DNA of 64,000 bases from Micromonospora sp. HK10 (GTDB taxonomy: Bacteria; Actinomycetota; Actinomycetes; Mycobacteriales; Micromonosporaceae), in NCBI RefSeq assembly GCF_000982955.1, contig NZ_KQ058832.1:57754-121753 (forward strand). Direction: 5' to 3'. The notes beneath the pieces were generated by a model. It saw only the letters and a program-made list of their open reading frames with translations. It made no database searches and was not told the DNA's origin. Positions 49,986 to 60,575 of this stretch are shown piece by piece. The first letter of the stretch is position 1; every line of letters starts with the position of its first letter. The translations under genes and the position numbers were made by a program.

Positions 49986-51245
49986 TCAGGCGGCCAACGG
50001 CTGCTCGGCGCGGACCGCGGCGGCCTCGGCGCGGGCGATCGGGCCGGTGGGGAGCGCGGCGACCGCGGCCCCGACGGCGACCGCCGCGCCGGCGAAGGCG
50101 AAGGCCCACGGCACGCCGCCGGCATGGTCGACGATCAGGCCGGCCACCGCGCCGCCGGCGGCGCTCGCCGCCACCGACATGGTGACCACCCAGGTGTACG
50201 CCTCGTTCAGCATGCCGGTCGGGGCGATCCGGCCGACCAGGGTGTTCTCCAGGGTCAGCGCGGGGGCGATGGTGGCCCCGCCGATCACCAGGGCCACGCC
50301 GAGCGCCGCCGGGCCGGGCATCAGCGCGAAGACGCCGAAGCTGGCCGCCACGGCGCCGAGCAGCCAGGCGAACTGGCGGGTCATGTTGACGGCCGGCGGG
50401 CGTACGCCGAACCAGAAGCCACCGGCGGCGCTGCCGATGCCCCAGACCGCGAGCAGCACGCCGGCCAGGCTTTCCGGGTCCCCGGTGCCGGCGGTCCCGG
50501 CGAAGGCCGGGACGATCACGCCGGCCGCGCCGAACGCGATGCCGATGGTGGCGACGCAGAACAGCAGGGCCGGAAAGCCGCCGACCCGCAGCGGGCCGAG
50601 GCCCTTGGCGTGGTGCTCGCGCGGGTGCGGGCGCCAGCCGCGCATGACCCGGCCGAGCGCGACGGCGGAGGTGCCGACCAGGGTGACCACGGCGGCGCCG
50701 ACCAGCGCGGCGGCGGCGTCGGCGAGCAGCACGAACGCGGCCACCAGCAGCGGGCCGAGGACGAAGACGACCTCGAAGAGCGAGGTTTCCGCGGCGAGCG
50801 CGGTGTTGCGCAGGTGGGCCCGGCCGGAGGCGGGGGCGGTGAGGTCGTTCCAGGCGCCCCGGATGGCGGCGGTGAGCGGCGGGTAGGTGGCGCCGGCGAT
50901 GCCGGCGGCCAGGTAGATCAGGCCCAGGTTGCCGGTCCCGGCGCGGCTGACCGCGAGCAGCCCGAACAGGGCGAGCGGGTGGGCGACCGCGGTGGCCAGC
51001 AGCACGGGGGTGGGGCCGACCCGGTCGGCGATCCGGCCGGCCACCGGGCTGAGGGCGGCGCCGGAGAGGGCGTAGACGCCGCCGGCGACGGCGGCCAGCG
51101 CGTACCGGTGGGTCACGTCCTCGACCACGAGCAGGAGCGCCAACGGGGTCATGCCGATCCCGAGCCGGCCGACGATGCCGAGCACGAGCAGCATCGGCGC
51201 GCCGGGGATCCGCCAGACGCCGAGGTATTGGCGCAGTGCGGCCAA
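49986..51245 (-). CDS. MFS transporter
   Basis: 419 residues, about 12 hydrophobic segments; loop 2-3 motif GRIADRVGPTPVLLATAVAH and a central charged loop RVMRGWRPHPREHHAKGLGP. The second half has ENTLVGRIAPTGMLNEAYTW, a feature of an actinobacterial efflux group. TTG start with GGAGGTG five bases before it. Substrate unknown. Divergent from another MFS gene across 272 bases. Confidence 0.82.
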   Translation of the reverse strand: MAALRQYLGVWRIPGAPMLLVLGIVGRLGIGMTPLALLLVVEDVTHRYALAAVAGGVYALSGAALSPVAGRIADRVGPTPVLLATAVAHPLALFGLLAVSRAGTGNLGLIYLAAGIAGATYPPLTAAIRGAWNDLTAPASGRAHLRNTALAAETSLFEVVFVLGPLLVAAFVLLADAAAALVGAAVVTLVGTSAVALGRVMRGWRPHPREHHAKGLGPLRVGGFPALLFCVATIGIAFGAAGVIVPAFAGTAGTGDPESLAGVLLAVWGIGSAAGGFWFGVRPPAVNMTRQFAWLLGAVAASFGVFALMPGPAALGVALVIGGATIAPALTLENTLVGRIAPTGMLNEAYTWVVTMSVAASAAGGAVAGLIVDHAGGVPWAFAFAGAAVAVGAAVAALPTGPIARAEAAAVRAEQPLAA

Positions 51246-51517
51246 GGGTGCACCTCCGGTAGGGAGTGGTAACGAGTGGATATCCCTCCGACCCTAACGC
51301 CGCAGGTCGCCCCGGGGACGGTCGGCTGCCTCACACCACCGTCCGGGGCGGGGCTGCTTCGACGGCGCGGAGAGGGTAGGTTGCTGATCGAACTGGGTCC
51401 ATGGCTCCGCAGACTCCGCCCGACGCCGTACGGAGGTTTGATGACCGGCACCACCGTCGAGTCGCCAACGGTCGGGGCTGGGCCCCGGCGCGGCGGGAAA
51501 GCGGACCAGCCGAGCCG

Positions 51518-52714
51518 ATGACCGACGCCGACGAACGGCTCGCGCCACCCCCCGGCTACCGGGCGCTGTTCCGCCACCCGGTCGCGTCCCGGCTGGTCAT
51601 CGCCCGTGGCGTGTCCGAGCTGGGCGACTTCGTGGGGCTGGCCGCGCTGCTGCTGCTCGCCTACGACCAGACGCAGTCGGTGCTCGGCCCGGCCGCCGTG
51701 TACGCCGCCCGCGCGCTGCCCGCCCTGCTGGTCGCCACCGTGTTCAGCGGCTGGCTGGACGTGCCGGCCCGGCGCACCATGCTGGTCGGGCTGTCGCTGG
51801 CCGGGGCGGCCCTGATCGCGGTCCCCACGGTGACCCCCCGGGCGGTGCCGGCGATCGTGGCGGCCGGCCTGCTGGGCGCGGTCCGGGCGGCGTACTCGAG
51901 CGTGAACGTGGCGATCGCCGCCGAGGCCGTCGACCCCCCGCTGCGGCTGCCGCTGTTCGGCCTCTCCGCCTTCGCCAACCAGGCCGGCCAGGTGACCGGC
52001 CTGCTCACCGGGGCCAGCGTGACGGTGGCGCTCGGCCCCCGGGTGGCGCTCCTGGCGGACCTCGTGTCCTTCCTGGTCGCGGCGGGCATCCTGGCCGGGC
52101 TGCCGGCCGGCGGGGGGAAGCACCGGACGGCGAGGCCGCCGGCCACCGCGGGCGTACGCACCATCGCCGGCCATCCGGTGCTGCGCGGCGTCGCGGTGCT
52201 CACCCTCGGCACGGTGCTGTCCGGTGCGCTGCCCGAGACCCTCGCCCCGGACCTGGCCGGCGGCGGCTGGCGCCCCGTCGTGCTGGCCGCCGCGCCGCTC
52301 GGCGGCGCGATCTTCGTGCTGGTCGCGGGGCGGCGGGCGTGGCTGGGCCGGGTCGGCGGTCAGGTGGTCGCGGTCGGGGCGCTCGCCGGAGCGTTCCTGC
52401 TCGCCTCGGCGCTGGTCGCCGGGCACGCGGCGGTGTGGGCGCTGGCGGTGGCGAACGCGTTGATCGGCGCGGGCGGCGGCTGGCTGATCGGGGCGCAGGC
52501 CACCTTCGCCCGGCTCGCGCCGAAGGAGCGGATGGGGCAGGTCGAGGCGACCATCGTGGCCGCGAACATCGTCGTCGCCGGCTGCGGGGTCTTCCTGCTC
52601 GGCAGCACCGCCGAGCTGTTCGGCGCGGCCGCCGCGTACCTGGTCGCGGGGGTGGTGCTGCTGGTCGCGGTGCTGGTCACCCGCCCTGACCGGTTGCCCG
52701 GGGCCACCACCTGA
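51518..52714 (+). CDS. MFS transporter
   Basis: 398 residues, MTDADERLAPPPGYRALFRH..., about 12 hydrophobic segments with SGWLDVPARRTMLVGLSLAG as loop 2-3 motif. Resembles the MFS_3/enterobactin-exporter-like group. ATG without a strong ribosome site; longer upstream reading is not conserved-looking. Convergent with htpX across a perfect palindrome. Confidence 0.82.
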   Translation: MTDADERLAPPPGYRALFRHPVASRLVIARGVSELGDFVGLAALLLLAYDQTQSVLGPAAVYAARALPALLVATVFSGWLDVPARRTMLVGLSLAGAALIAVPTVTPRAVPAIVAAGLLGAVRAAYSSVNVAIAAEAVDPPLRLPLFGLSAFANQAGQVTGLLTGASVTVALGPRVALLADLVSFLVAAGILAGLPAGGGKHRTARPPATAGVRTIAGHPVLRGVAVLTLGTVLSGALPETLAPDLAGGGWRPVVLAAAPLGGAIFVLVAGRRAWLGRVGGQVVAVGALAGAFLLASALVAGHAAVWALAVANALIGAGGGWLIGAQATFARLAPKERMGQVEATIVAANIVVAGCGVFLLGSTAELFGAAAAYLVAGVVLLVAVLVTRPDRLPGATT

Positions 52715-52739
52715 GACGCCCATTTCGGCTGGGACACGA

Positions 52740-52771
52740 CTCCGCCCGCGTCCGGCCGGACGCGGGCGGAG
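52740..52771. terminator. Bidirectional terminator between MFS gene and htpX
   Basis: A 32-base perfect palindrome (two 16-bp arms without spacer), 25 bases past the MFS stop and 10 bases past the htpX stop. Confidence 0.8.
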
Positions 52772-52781
52772 GTCGCTGGGC

Positions 52782-53660
52782 TCAGCGCTGGAACTGCACC
52801 GGGCCGGCGTTGCCGGCCATCTGCTCCAGGCGGGCCACCCGCTGCTCCATCGGCGGGTGGGTGGCGAACATCGCGGCGATGCCGCCGCCCCGCTTGAACG
52901 GGTTGTCGATCATCAGGTGCGCGGTGCTGGTGAGGTTGCCCTGCGCCGGCAGCGGGCGCAGCTGCGTACCCCTGTGGATCTTGCGGAGGGCGCTGGCCAG
53001 CGCCAGCGGGTCCCGGCTCAGCTCGGCCCCGGACTGGTCGGCCTGGAACTCGCGGCTCCGGCTGATCGCCAGCTGGATCAGGGTGGCCGCGATCGGGCCG
53101 AGGATCAGGGTGAGCAGCAGCACGGCCGGGTTCGGGCCGTCCTCGTCGTCGGAGGAGCCCAGCGGGATGAACCAGGCCAGGTTGGCCAGCATGGTGATGA
53201 TGCCGGCCAGGCCGGCCGCCACGCTGGAGATCAGGATGTCCCGGTTGTAGACGTGCGACAGCTCGTGTCCGATCACGCCGCGCAGTTCCCGGTAGTCCAG
53301 GATCTCCACGATGCCCTGGGTGACACAGACCGCCGCGTGCTGCGGGTTCCGCCCGGTGGCGAACGCGTTCGGCTGCGCCGTCGGGCTCACGTAGAGGCGG
53401 GGCATCGGCTGGCCCGCCTGGGTGGAAAGCTCCCGCACCATCCGGTACAGCTCGGGGAACTGCGCCTCGCTGACCGGTTGCGCCCGCATCGAGCGCAGCG
53501 CGAGCTTGTCGGAGTAGAAGTAGGTCACGCCGTTCATCAGCAACGAGACGACGACGGCGATGACGAGTCCGCCGCTCCCGCCGAACCAGTAGCCGACCGC
53601 GAGGATGAGCGCGGTCAGCAGGCCGAGCAGCGCTGCGGTCTTGACACGGTTGTGATGCAC
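52782..53660 (-). CDS. htpX: Membrane zinc metalloprotease HtpX
   Basis: 292 residues. Two N-terminal helices, zinc motif HELSH in [15 protein letters not shown], two further helices, and the third-ligand Glu in [13 protein letters not shown]. Degrades misfolded membrane proteins. GTG start (V)[12 protein letters not shown] with AGGAG upstream. The 150 bases upstream, before nuoN, show no clear promoter pair or gene. Confidence 0.94.
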   Translation of the reverse strand: MHHNRVKTAALLGLLTALILAVGYWFGGSGGLVIAVVVSLLMNGVTYFYSDKLALRSMRAQPVSEAQFPELYRMVRELSTQAGQPMPRLYVSPTAQPNAFATGRNPQHAAVCVTQGIVEILDYRELRGVIGHELSHVYNRDILISSVAAGLAGIITMLANLAWFIPLGSSDDEDGPNPAVLLLTLILGPIAATLIQLAISRSREFQADQSGAELSRDPLALASALRKIHRGTQLRPLPAQGNLTSTAHLMIDNPFKRGGGIAAMFATHPPMEQRVARLEQMAGNAGPVQFQR

Positions 53661-53811
53661 GATCGCTCCTTCGGTGCGCGGGCCCGCGCGGGGACCCGCT
53701 GACCGGTTCAACACACCGGTACCCGTCAACCATCCGACCCATGGCTGAAAGTTGGCTGAGGAATCCTGTGTGCGGGCTGTACGAGCCGGGCAGCAGGGGA
53801 CGAAACACCCC

Positions 53812-55275
53812 TCAGCGGCCGGCCACCTCCAGCACCACCTGCGGCGCGAAGCCGAGCAGCACCGCCAGCGCGGTGGCCACCCCGAGCGCCAGCGCCACCG
53901 CCCGGCCCGGCCGGGCGGTCGCCGGGCCCGGCGCCGCGTACAGGGTGGCGGCCAGCCGCAGGTAGTAGGCCAACCCGAGGACCGCGTTCACCGCCACCAC
54001 CAGGGCGAGCCAGCCGGCGTGCCCGGCCAGCAGCGCGCGGACCACGGTGACCTTCGCGAACAGCCCGGCCAGGCCCGGCGGCAGGCCGGCCAGCCCGATC
54101 AGCGCGAGCGCGAAGGCGCCACCCACCCAGGGGTGCCGGCGGGCCGCGCCGGACAGGTCGGCCAGGGTGCCGCCGTCGCCGTCCGCCGGTCGCAGCGCCA
54201 CCACCCCGGCGAAGGCGGCCAGTTCCAGCAGCACGAAGAAGACGACGTACGCCACGGCCGCCGCGTACGCGCCCGCCCGGGCGTCGGCGGTGCGGCCGCC
54301 GGCCAGCGCCAGCGCGCCGAGCGGGGCGAGGATGTAACCGGCCTGGGCCACCGAGGACCAGGCGAGCAGCCGGACCGTCCGCCGCTGCCGCAGCGCCACC
54401 AGGTTGCCCACCGTCATGGTCAACACGGCCAGCGCCGCCAGCACCGGCCCGGTGACGCTCGCCGGTAGCGCCCGCTCGACCACCGCCAGCAGCGCCACCA
54501 CGCCGCCCAGCTTGGAGGCGGTGGAGAGGTACGCGGCGACCGGCAGCGGCGCCCCGTCGTAGGTGGCCGGCGCCCAGGCGTGGAACGGCACCGCGGCGAC
54601 CTTGAACGCCAGCCCGGCCACCACCAGCGCCACCGCGACCGTGGTCAACGGCAGGTCCAGCAGGTCGTCCCGGGCCGCCAGGGTGGCACCGAGCCGGTCC
54701 AGGTGCAGGCTCCCGGCGACCGCGTAGAGCAGCGCCGCACCGAGCAGGGTGAGCGTGGTGGCGACCACGCTGACCACGAAGAAGGTGACCGCCGCCTCCG
54801 CCCCGGCCAGGCTGCCCCGGCGGAGGCCGACCAGCACGTACAGCGGCAGGGTGAGCGTCTCCAACGCGACGATCAGGGTGATCAGGTCACCGGCCGCGCC
54901 GAGCACCACACCACCGGTCAGCGCGCAGGCGAGGAGGAAGCAGTACTCCCCCACCGGCACCCGGCCGGAGCGCAGCAGCGGACCGGAGAGCGCCAGCACC
55001 CCGAGGGTGAGCAGCGCGAAGACCACGGCGACCAGGGCCGCCCGGCCGCCGTACAGCCAGGAGCAGTCGGCGCCGACGCAGAACGTGCGGCGGGTGCCGC
55101 CCGTACCGGCCAGCGCCGCGCCCAGCGCGGTCACCGCCGACCCGGTCGCCGCCACCGCCACGGTCACGGCGGGCCGGGCCACCAGCAGGTCGACCAGGAG
55201 CACCAGGACGGCCGTGCCGCCGGCCAGGTACGCCGGCAGCAGCGCCACGTGGTCCACGCTCTGCACCAGACTCAC
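53812..55275 (-). CDS. nuoN: NADH-quinone oxidoreductase subunit N
   Basis: 487 residues, antiporter-like membrane subunit of complex I with about 14 helices. Conserved Lys-bearing [20 protein letters not shown] and [14 protein letters not shown] are present. GTG start. Last gene of the nuo run; 31 bases after nuoM. Confidence 0.95.
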   Translation of the reverse strand: MSLVQSVDHVALLPAYLAGGTAVLVLLVDLLVARPAVTVAVAATGSAVTALGAALAGTGGTRRTFCVGADCSWLYGGRAALVAVVFALLTLGVLALSGPLLRSGRVPVGEYCFLLACALTGGVVLGAAGDLITLIVALETLTLPLYVLVGLRRGSLAGAEAAVTFFVVSVVATTLTLLGAALLYAVAGSLHLDRLGATLAARDDLLDLPLTTVAVALVVAGLAFKVAAVPFHAWAPATYDGAPLPVAAYLSTASKLGGVVALLAVVERALPASVTGPVLAALAVLTMTVGNLVALRQRRTVRLLAWSSVAQAGYILAPLGALALAGGRTADARAGAYAAAVAYVVFFVLLELAAFAGVVALRPADGDGGTLADLSGAARRHPWVGGAFALALIGLAGLPPGLAGLFAKVTVVRALLAGHAGWLALVVAVNAVLGLAYYLRLAATLYAAPGPATARPGRAVALALGVATALAVLLGFAPQVVLEVAGR

Positions 55276-55306
55276 GCCGGCACCCCGTTCGCTCGCGGCC
55301 GCCCGC

Positions 55307-56812
55307 TCATCTGGTCACCACTCCCAGCAGGGCCGCGACCGGTCCGGCGGCGTAGGACAGGACGAGGGCCGGGACCAGCCCCACGGCGAGCGCGAGCAGC
55401 ACCAGCGGCGTCCAGGCGGTCAACTCCGCCCCGGCCAGCCCCGGGCTCAGCCGGCCCACCGCCGGGCTGGGCCGGCCGTGGGTGACCCGCCGCAGCAGCC
55501 GCAGCACGTACGCGGCGGTCAACGCCCCGCCCAGCGCGGCCAGCACGGCCAGCGTGATCCACAGCCCGCCGCCCCGCTGCACGGCGGCCACCACGGCGAA
55601 CGCCTCGCCCCAGAAGCCGGCCAGGCCGGGCAGGCCGAGCGAGCCGATCGCCGCGAAGCCGAGCAGCCCGGCCAGCCGCGGCGCGCTCTCCCGCAGCCCG
55701 GACAGCTCGGCGAGCGACCCGGTGCCGGCCCGGTCCTTGATCGCCCCGGCCAGGAAGAAGAGCAGCCCGGTGAGGACGCCGTGCGCGATGTTGCCGATCA
55801 GCGCGGCCTGTACGCCGGTGGCGGTGAGCGTGGCGACGCCGAGCAGCACGAAGCCCATGTGCCCGACGCTGGAGTACGCGATCAGCCGCTTCAGCTCGTC
55901 CTGGGCCAGGCAGACCAGCGCGCCGACCAGGATCGCCGCGACGGCGAGCGTCCCGAGCACCGGGGCGGCCCAGCGGGCACCCTCCGGGGCCACCCCGACC
56001 GCCACCCGGATCAGGCCGTACGTGCCCATCTTGAGCAGCACCCCGGCGAGGATCACGCTGCCCACGGTGGGTGCCTGGGTGTGCGCGTCGGGCAGCCAGG
56101 AGTGCAGCGGCCAGAGCGGGCTCTTCACCGCGAAGGCGAGCGCCAGCAGGGTGAAGGCGGCCAGTTGGGTGCCCCGGGACAGCCCGGCGCCGCCGGTCAG
56201 CACCATCAGGTCGGCGGTGCCGGCGGCGGCCACCACGACGTAGACGCCCACCAGCAGCAGCACCGAGCCGAAGAGGGTGTAGAGCGCGAACTTGCGGGCC
56301 GCCCGCCGCCGGTCCGGGCCGCCCCAGCCGGCGATGACCGCGTACATCGGCAGCAGGACGACCTCGAAGAAGAGGAAGAAGAGCACCAGGTCGAGGGCGA
56401 GGAAGGTGCCCAGGATGCCCACCTCGACCACCAGCAGCAACGCCACCAGGGCCCGCCCGCTGCCGCCGGCCGGCACCCGCCACAGCGAGTACCCGCAGCA
56501 CAGCACGGTGAGCAGGGCGGTGAGCACCACCAGCGGCCAGGAGATGCCGTCCACCCCCAGGTGGAAGCGCAGGTCCAGGCCGGGCACCCAGGGCAGGTCG
56601 AGCCGGTGCCAGGGCTGGACGGCGGGCCGCGGCCCGTAGCCGAACCAGCCGTGGTCGCCGCCGACCAGTGGCAGGGTGGCCAGCAGGGTCAGGCCGGCGG
56701 CGGCCGTGCCGACCAGCCGGCCGGCGCGGTCGCCCGGGACGAGGGCCGCCGCGACCGCGCCCGACGCCGGCAGCGCGAGCACCGCCACCAGCAGGAACTG
56801 TCCCCACGTCAT
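55307..56812 (-). CDS. nuoM: NADH-quinone oxidoreductase subunit M
   Basis: 501 residues, antiporter-like proton channel subunit. LFFLFFEVVLLPMYAVIAGW carries the conserved Glu, and KSPLWPLHSWLPDAHTQAPT the conserved Lys. ATG overlapping the nuoL stop by four bases (ATGA). Confidence 0.96.
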   Translation of the reverse strand: MTWGQFLLVAVLALPASGAVAAALVPGDRAGRLVGTAAAGLTLLATLPLVGGDHGWFGYGPRPAVQPWHRLDLPWVPGLDLRFHLGVDGISWPLVVLTALLTVLCCGYSLWRVPAGGSGRALVALLLVVEVGILGTFLALDLVLFFLFFEVVLLPMYAVIAGWGGPDRRRAARKFALYTLFGSVLLLVGVYVVVAAAGTADLMVLTGGAGLSRGTQLAAFTLLALAFAVKSPLWPLHSWLPDAHTQAPTVGSVILAGVLLKMGTYGLIRVAVGVAPEGARWAAPVLGTLAVAAILVGALVCLAQDELKRLIAYSSVGHMGFVLLGVATLTATGVQAALIGNIAHGVLTGLLFFLAGAIKDRAGTGSLAELSGLRESAPRLAGLLGFAAIGSLGLPGLAGFWGEAFAVVAAVQRGGGLWITLAVLAALGGALTAAYVLRLLRRVTHGRPSPAVGRLSPGLAGAELTAWTPLVLLALAVGLVPALVLSYAAGPVAALLGVVTR

Positions 56813-58734
56813 GCGGCTACCCCGATCAGCGCGACGGCGACCCCGATCAGCAGGGCGCCGGCCAGCACCGCCGCCGCCGCCCGGGGCAGCGCCGCCCGGT
56901 GCAGCCCGGCCAGCCCGGCACCGAGCGCCGTGGCCGCGCGCCCGCTCCCCTCCACCAGGCCGTCCACTCCCAGCTCGTCGCCGGCCCGCACGGCCCGCGC
57001 CAGTCCGGTCGTCGGGCGTACCACGAGGGCGTGCTGGACGTCGTCGAGCCGGAACGCCCGGGCGAAGACCGGCCGCAGCGGGCCCAGGAAGCGGGCCGGG
57101 TCGGCGGCCGGGTCGCGGCGCCAGCCGGCCCAGGCAACGCCCGCCCCGGCCAGCAGCAGCAGGAACGGCAGGAGCAGGTTCGGCGCCAGGTGGACCAGCT
57201 CGACGGCGGGCCCGCTGTCGTCGGCGGGCACCCGGAGCCGGTCGGCGAACCAGGGCGCGAACGCGGCCAGCCCGAGCAGCGCGGCCGGGACGGCCAGCAG
57301 CAGCACCGGCCAGCGCAGCACGGCCGGCGGGTCGTGCGGCCGGGCGAGCGGCATGCGGGCGGTGCCGAGGAAGGTGCGCAGCAGCAGCCGGGTGGCGTAC
57401 CAGGCGGTGACCGCGACGCCGAGCAGCCCGCCCAGCCAGACCAGCCAGCCCACCCAGGCCGGCGCGGGGCCGGTGCCGTCCAGCGCGGCGGCCTCGGCGG
57501 CGGCGAGCACGCCGTCCTTGCTCCAGAAGCCGGCCAGCGGCGGCACGCCGGCCAGCGCACCGAGCCCGACCACCATGCACCAGAAGGTCACCGGCATGGC
57601 CGGACGCAGGCCGCCCATCCGGGACATCAGGGTGGTGCCGACGGCGTGGATCACCGCACCCGCGGCGAGGAAGAGCAGCGCCTTGAACGCGGCGTGGGTG
57701 AGCAGGTGGAACAGCGCCGCGGCGGGCGCCCCGACGGCGAGCGCGCCGGTCATGTAGCCGATCTGCGAGACGGTCGACCAGGCCAGCACCCGCTTGATGT
57801 CGTCCTGGGCGGTGGCCGCGAACGCGCCGAGCAGCAGGGTGACGGTGGCCAGCACGCCGAGCACGGCGAGCGCGGCCGGGGCCTGCGCGAAGAGCGGATA
57901 GAGCCGGGCCACCGCGTACACCCCGGCGGCGACCATGGTGGCCGCGTGGATCAGGGCGGAGATCGGGGTGGGGCCGGCCATCGCGTCCGGCAGCCAGGTG
58001 TGCAGCGGGAACTGGGCGCTCTTGCCGGCCACCCCGGCGAGCAGCAGCAGGCAGGCCACGGTGAGCGTGCCGGCCGGATAGTCGTGGGCCAGCACGTCGG
58101 CGATCCGGAAGCTGCCCGCGCCGACGCCGAGCAGCGCGATGCCCAGCAGGAAGCCGACGTCACCCACCCGGGTGACCAGGAACGCCTTCATCGCGGCCGC
58201 CGGCGCCTCGGGCAACCGGCGGTCGTGGGCGATGAGCAGGTACGAGCAGATGCCCATCACCTCCCAGCCGACCAGCAGCAGGATCAGGTCACCGGAGACC
58301 ACCACGGTCAGCATCGCGGCGGTGAAGAGGCTGATCTGCGCCGCGTACGGCGGGTAGCGGTGGTCCACGTCGACGTCGTCGTGCGGCCCGCGCCGCAGGT
58401 AGCCGATCGAGTAGACCTGCACGGCCAGGGCCACCGCGCTGACCGCCACGGCGACCAGCAGCGCCGCCCCGTCCAGCCGGTACCCGAGGGTGACCGGCAA
58501 CCCGCCCAGGTCGACCCAGGTGGTCGAGCCCTCGACCGGTCCGTCCACCCGCAGCATCAGCAGCACCGCGACGACCAGCGCGACCGCCGCGCCGGCCACG
58601 CCGAGCGTGATCGCCGCCCGCCGGGCCCGGTCCGCCCCGGTGGCCGCGCCCGCCGGCGAGGGCGGCAGCAGCAACCCGAGCAGACCCACGAGCAGGGGTA
58701 CGCCCGGCAGCGTCACCGCGAGCAGCCCGGTCAC
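56809..58734 (-). CDS. nuoL: NADH-quinone oxidoreductase subunit L
   Basis: 641 residues, the most distal proton-pumping subunit with the long lateral helix at its C-terminus. GWEVMGICSYLLI, KSAQFPLHTWLPDAMAGPTP and THAAFKALLFLAAGAVIHA are diagnostic. GTG start overlapping the nuoK stop (GTGA). Confidence 0.96.
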   Translation of the reverse strand: MTGLLAVTLPGVPLLVGLLGLLLPPSPAGAATGADRARRAAITLGVAGAAVALVVAVLLMLRVDGPVEGSTTWVDLGGLPVTLGYRLDGAALLVAVAVSAVALAVQVYSIGYLRRGPHDDVDVDHRYPPYAAQISLFTAAMLTVVVSGDLILLLVGWEVMGICSYLLIAHDRRLPEAPAAAMKAFLVTRVGDVGFLLGIALLGVGAGSFRIADVLAHDYPAGTLTVACLLLLAGVAGKSAQFPLHTWLPDAMAGPTPISALIHAATMVAAGVYAVARLYPLFAQAPAALAVLGVLATVTLLLGAFAATAQDDIKRVLAWSTVSQIGYMTGALAVGAPAAALFHLLTHAAFKALLFLAAGAVIHAVGTTLMSRMGGLRPAMPVTFWCMVVGLGALAGVPPLAGFWSKDGVLAAAEAAALDGTGPAPAWVGWLVWLGGLLGVAVTAWYATRLLLRTFLGTARMPLARPHDPPAVLRWPVLLLAVPAALLGLAAFAPWFADRLRVPADDSGPAVELVHLAPNLLLPFLLLLAGAGVAWAGWRRDPAADPARFLGPLRPVFARAFRLDDVQHALVVRPTTGLARAVRAGDELGVDGLVEGSGRAATALGAGLAGLHRAALPRAAAAVLAGALLIGVAVALIGVAA

Positions 58735-59249
58735 CGCGCCTCCTCCGCCGGATCGTCGCCCGCGCTCCCGCCGGCGGTCGACGCACTCCCGCCCGCGGTC
58801 GACGCGCTCCCGCCCGCGGTCGGCGCGCTCCCGCCCGGGGTCGGTGCGGTCGCGGCCGGGGTCGGTGCGCTCCCGCCCGGGGTCGGTGCGGTCGCGGCCG
58901 GGGTCGGTATGCCGGCGGCGGCTGTGGCGGTCGCCGGCACGGGGGCCTCGGTGAGCGGCACGTCGTCGACGGCGACGCTGGCCCGCAGGCGGTAGAGCTG
59001 CAGCACGATGGCCAGCCCGACGCCGATCTCGGCGGCGGCGAGCACGATCACGAAGAGCGCGAAGACCTGGCCGGTGTGCGGCAACTGGGCCCGGACCGTG
59101 GTGTCGGCGGTGACCAGGATCAGGTTCACCGCATTCAGCATCAGCTCGACGGCCATCAGCACCAGCACGGCGTTGCGGCGGCGCAGCACGCCGTACCCGC
59201 CGAGGCCGAACAGGAGCGCGGCGGTGACGTACGGGATGACCGGTCTCAC
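58731..59249 (-). CDS. nuoK: NADH-quinone oxidoreductase subunit K with repetitive C-terminal tail
   Basis: 172 residues. The first 100 are a normal NuoK with three helices and the conserved glutamates (LMAVELMLNAVNLIL, VLAAAEIGVGLAIV). The extra 70 residues are an Ala/Pro/Thr/Gly/Ser tail encoded largely by 21-bp repeats, so the protein is well over the usual 100 residues. GTG start overlapping the nuoJ stop. Confidence 0.94.
   Translation of the reverse strand: MRPVIPYVTAALLFGLGGYGVLRRRNAVLVLMAVELMLNAVNLILVTADTTVRAQLPHTGQVFALFVIVLAAAEIGVGLAIVLQLYRLRASVAVDDVPLTEAPVPATATAAAGIPTPAATAPTPGGSAPTPAATAPTPGGSAPTAGGSASTAGGSASTAGGSAGDDPAEEAR
58762..58908. repeat. 21-bp tandem repeat, seven copies, in nuoK
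   Basis: Seven in-frame 21-base units of two alternating types (GCGCTCCCGCCCG... and GCGGTCGCGGCCG...) encode seven-residue APTPGGS/ASTAGGS-like units of the NuoK tail. Confidence 0.85.
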
Positions 59250-59890
59250 CGGGGCCCGCCCTCGTCGCTGCGCCCACCGGCCGGCGCGCCCGCCGCCGGC
59301 GGGCCGGCGGGCGCGGCGGTGGGCACGCCGGCACCGATCGGGCCCGTGCCGGTGCGGTCGGGGCCGGCCGGGGTACCGGCCGGACCGGTGCCGGGGCGGC
59401 CGATGTCCGGGCGGGACAGCACGATCGCGCCCACCAGCGCGGCGAGCAGCAGCACCGAGAGCACCTCGAACGGCAGCACCCAGGAGCGGAACACCTGCTC
59501 GCCGAGGCGTTCGGCGGTGCCGGGGGCGGGCAGCTCCACCCGGGACCAGCGGAACGCGTCCACCAGCAGCACCGCGAGGCCCAGCGCGCTGCCCCCGCCG
59601 ACCAGCGCGGCCGGCCAGCCGGGTCGGTCCAGATCGTCGGAGACGCCGATCGGGGCCCGGGTGAGCATCACCGCGAAGAGCAGCAGCACCACCACGGCAC
59701 CGACGTAGATGAGCACCTGCACCCAGGCCACCAGCTCGGCGCTGAGCACCAGGTAGTCGCCGGCCAGCGCACCCAGGCAGACCACCAGCCAGAGGCCGGC
59801 CCGGACCAGGTGCCGGGTGCCGACCACCAGGGCGCCCGCGCCCACCGCCACCGCGCCGAGGGCGAGCAGCAGCACGTCCGCACCCGTCAT
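59246..59890 (-). CDS. nuoJ: NADH-quinone oxidoreductase subunit J
   Basis: 214 residues; five helices including the conserved [20 protein letters not shown] segment with its pi-bulge region. The C-terminal 50 residues are Pro/Gly-rich ([16 protein letters not shown]), longer than in E. coli. ATG overlapping the nuoI stop (ATGA). Confidence 0.95.
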   Translation of the reverse strand: MTGADVLLLALGAVAVGAGALVVGTRHLVRAGLWLVVCLGALAGDYLVLSAELVAWVQVLIYVGAVVVLLLFAVMLTRAPIGVSDDLDRPGWPAALVGGGSALGLAVLLVDAFRWSRVELPAPGTAERLGEQVFRSWVLPFEVLSVLLLAALVGAIVLSRPDIGRPGTGPAGTPAGPDRTGTGPIGAGVPTAAPAGPPAAGAPAGGRSDEGGPR

Positions 59891-60471
59891 GACGGCGTTC
59901 CCCCGCCCTGCGCCGCGCCGGGCTCGGGGCGTACCCCGGTCGGCCGGGCGGCGGGTGCGGCGGCCTTGCGGGCCGCGGTGGTCTCCTCCTTGGACGGCTC
60001 GCCGTGCGGGTCGTGCGCCGGCGGCGGCGGGACCGTGCCCATCCACTCGCCCAGGTGGTCCTTGTCGTGCAGCAGGTCCTTGATGTCGTACTCGGCGTAC
60101 TCGAACTCCGGCGACCAGTAGAGCGCGTCGAACGGGCAGACCTCGACGCAGATGCCGCAGTACATGCAGAGCGAGAAGTCGATGTCGAACTTGTCGAGCA
60201 CGTTGCGCTGGCGGGGGCGGGCGGCGCCGGGCACCGCCACCTCCTCCTTGTGCGAGTCGATGTAGATGCACCAGTCCGGACACTCCCGGGCGCAGAGCAT
60301 GCAGACCGTGCAGTTCTCGGCCAGCAGCGCGATCACGCCGCGCGAGCGCGGCGGCAGCTCGGGGGCCACGTCCGGGTACTGCTGGGTGGTCGAGCGGCGG
60401 GTCATCGTCTTCAGCGTGACCGCCAGGCCCTTCACCAGCCCCTCGCCGTGCCCGCCAACGCGCTCGCTCAT
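59887..60471 (-). CDS. nuoI: NADH-quinone oxidoreductase subunit I
   Basis: 194 residues; carries iron-sulfur clusters N6a and N6b on [12 protein letters not shown] and [12 protein letters not shown]. The C-terminal 50 residues are Ala/Pro-rich. ATG at [11 protein letters not shown] is chosen; another ATG three codons earlier is possible. Here nuoI begins a block cut off from nuoH by 2.4 kb, so it needs its own promoter. Confidence 0.95.
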   Translation of the reverse strand: MSERVGGHGEGLVKGLAVTLKTMTRRSTTQQYPDVAPELPPRSRGVIALLAENCTVCMLCARECPDWCIYIDSHKEEVAVPGAARPRQRNVLDKFDIDFSLCMYCGICVEVCPFDALYWSPEFEYAEYDIKDLLHDKDHLGEWMGTVPPPPAHDPHGEPSKEETTAARKAAAPAARPTGVRPEPGAAQGGGTPS

Positions 60472-60575
60472 GCCGCCCATCCTGCCCTGTGGCCACGGCG
60501 CGCGCGACCACCACCCGGCTCCTGGCGGCGGTATCGTGAGCGCGGGGAGAACGACGCACCGGGAAGGACCTGTCG

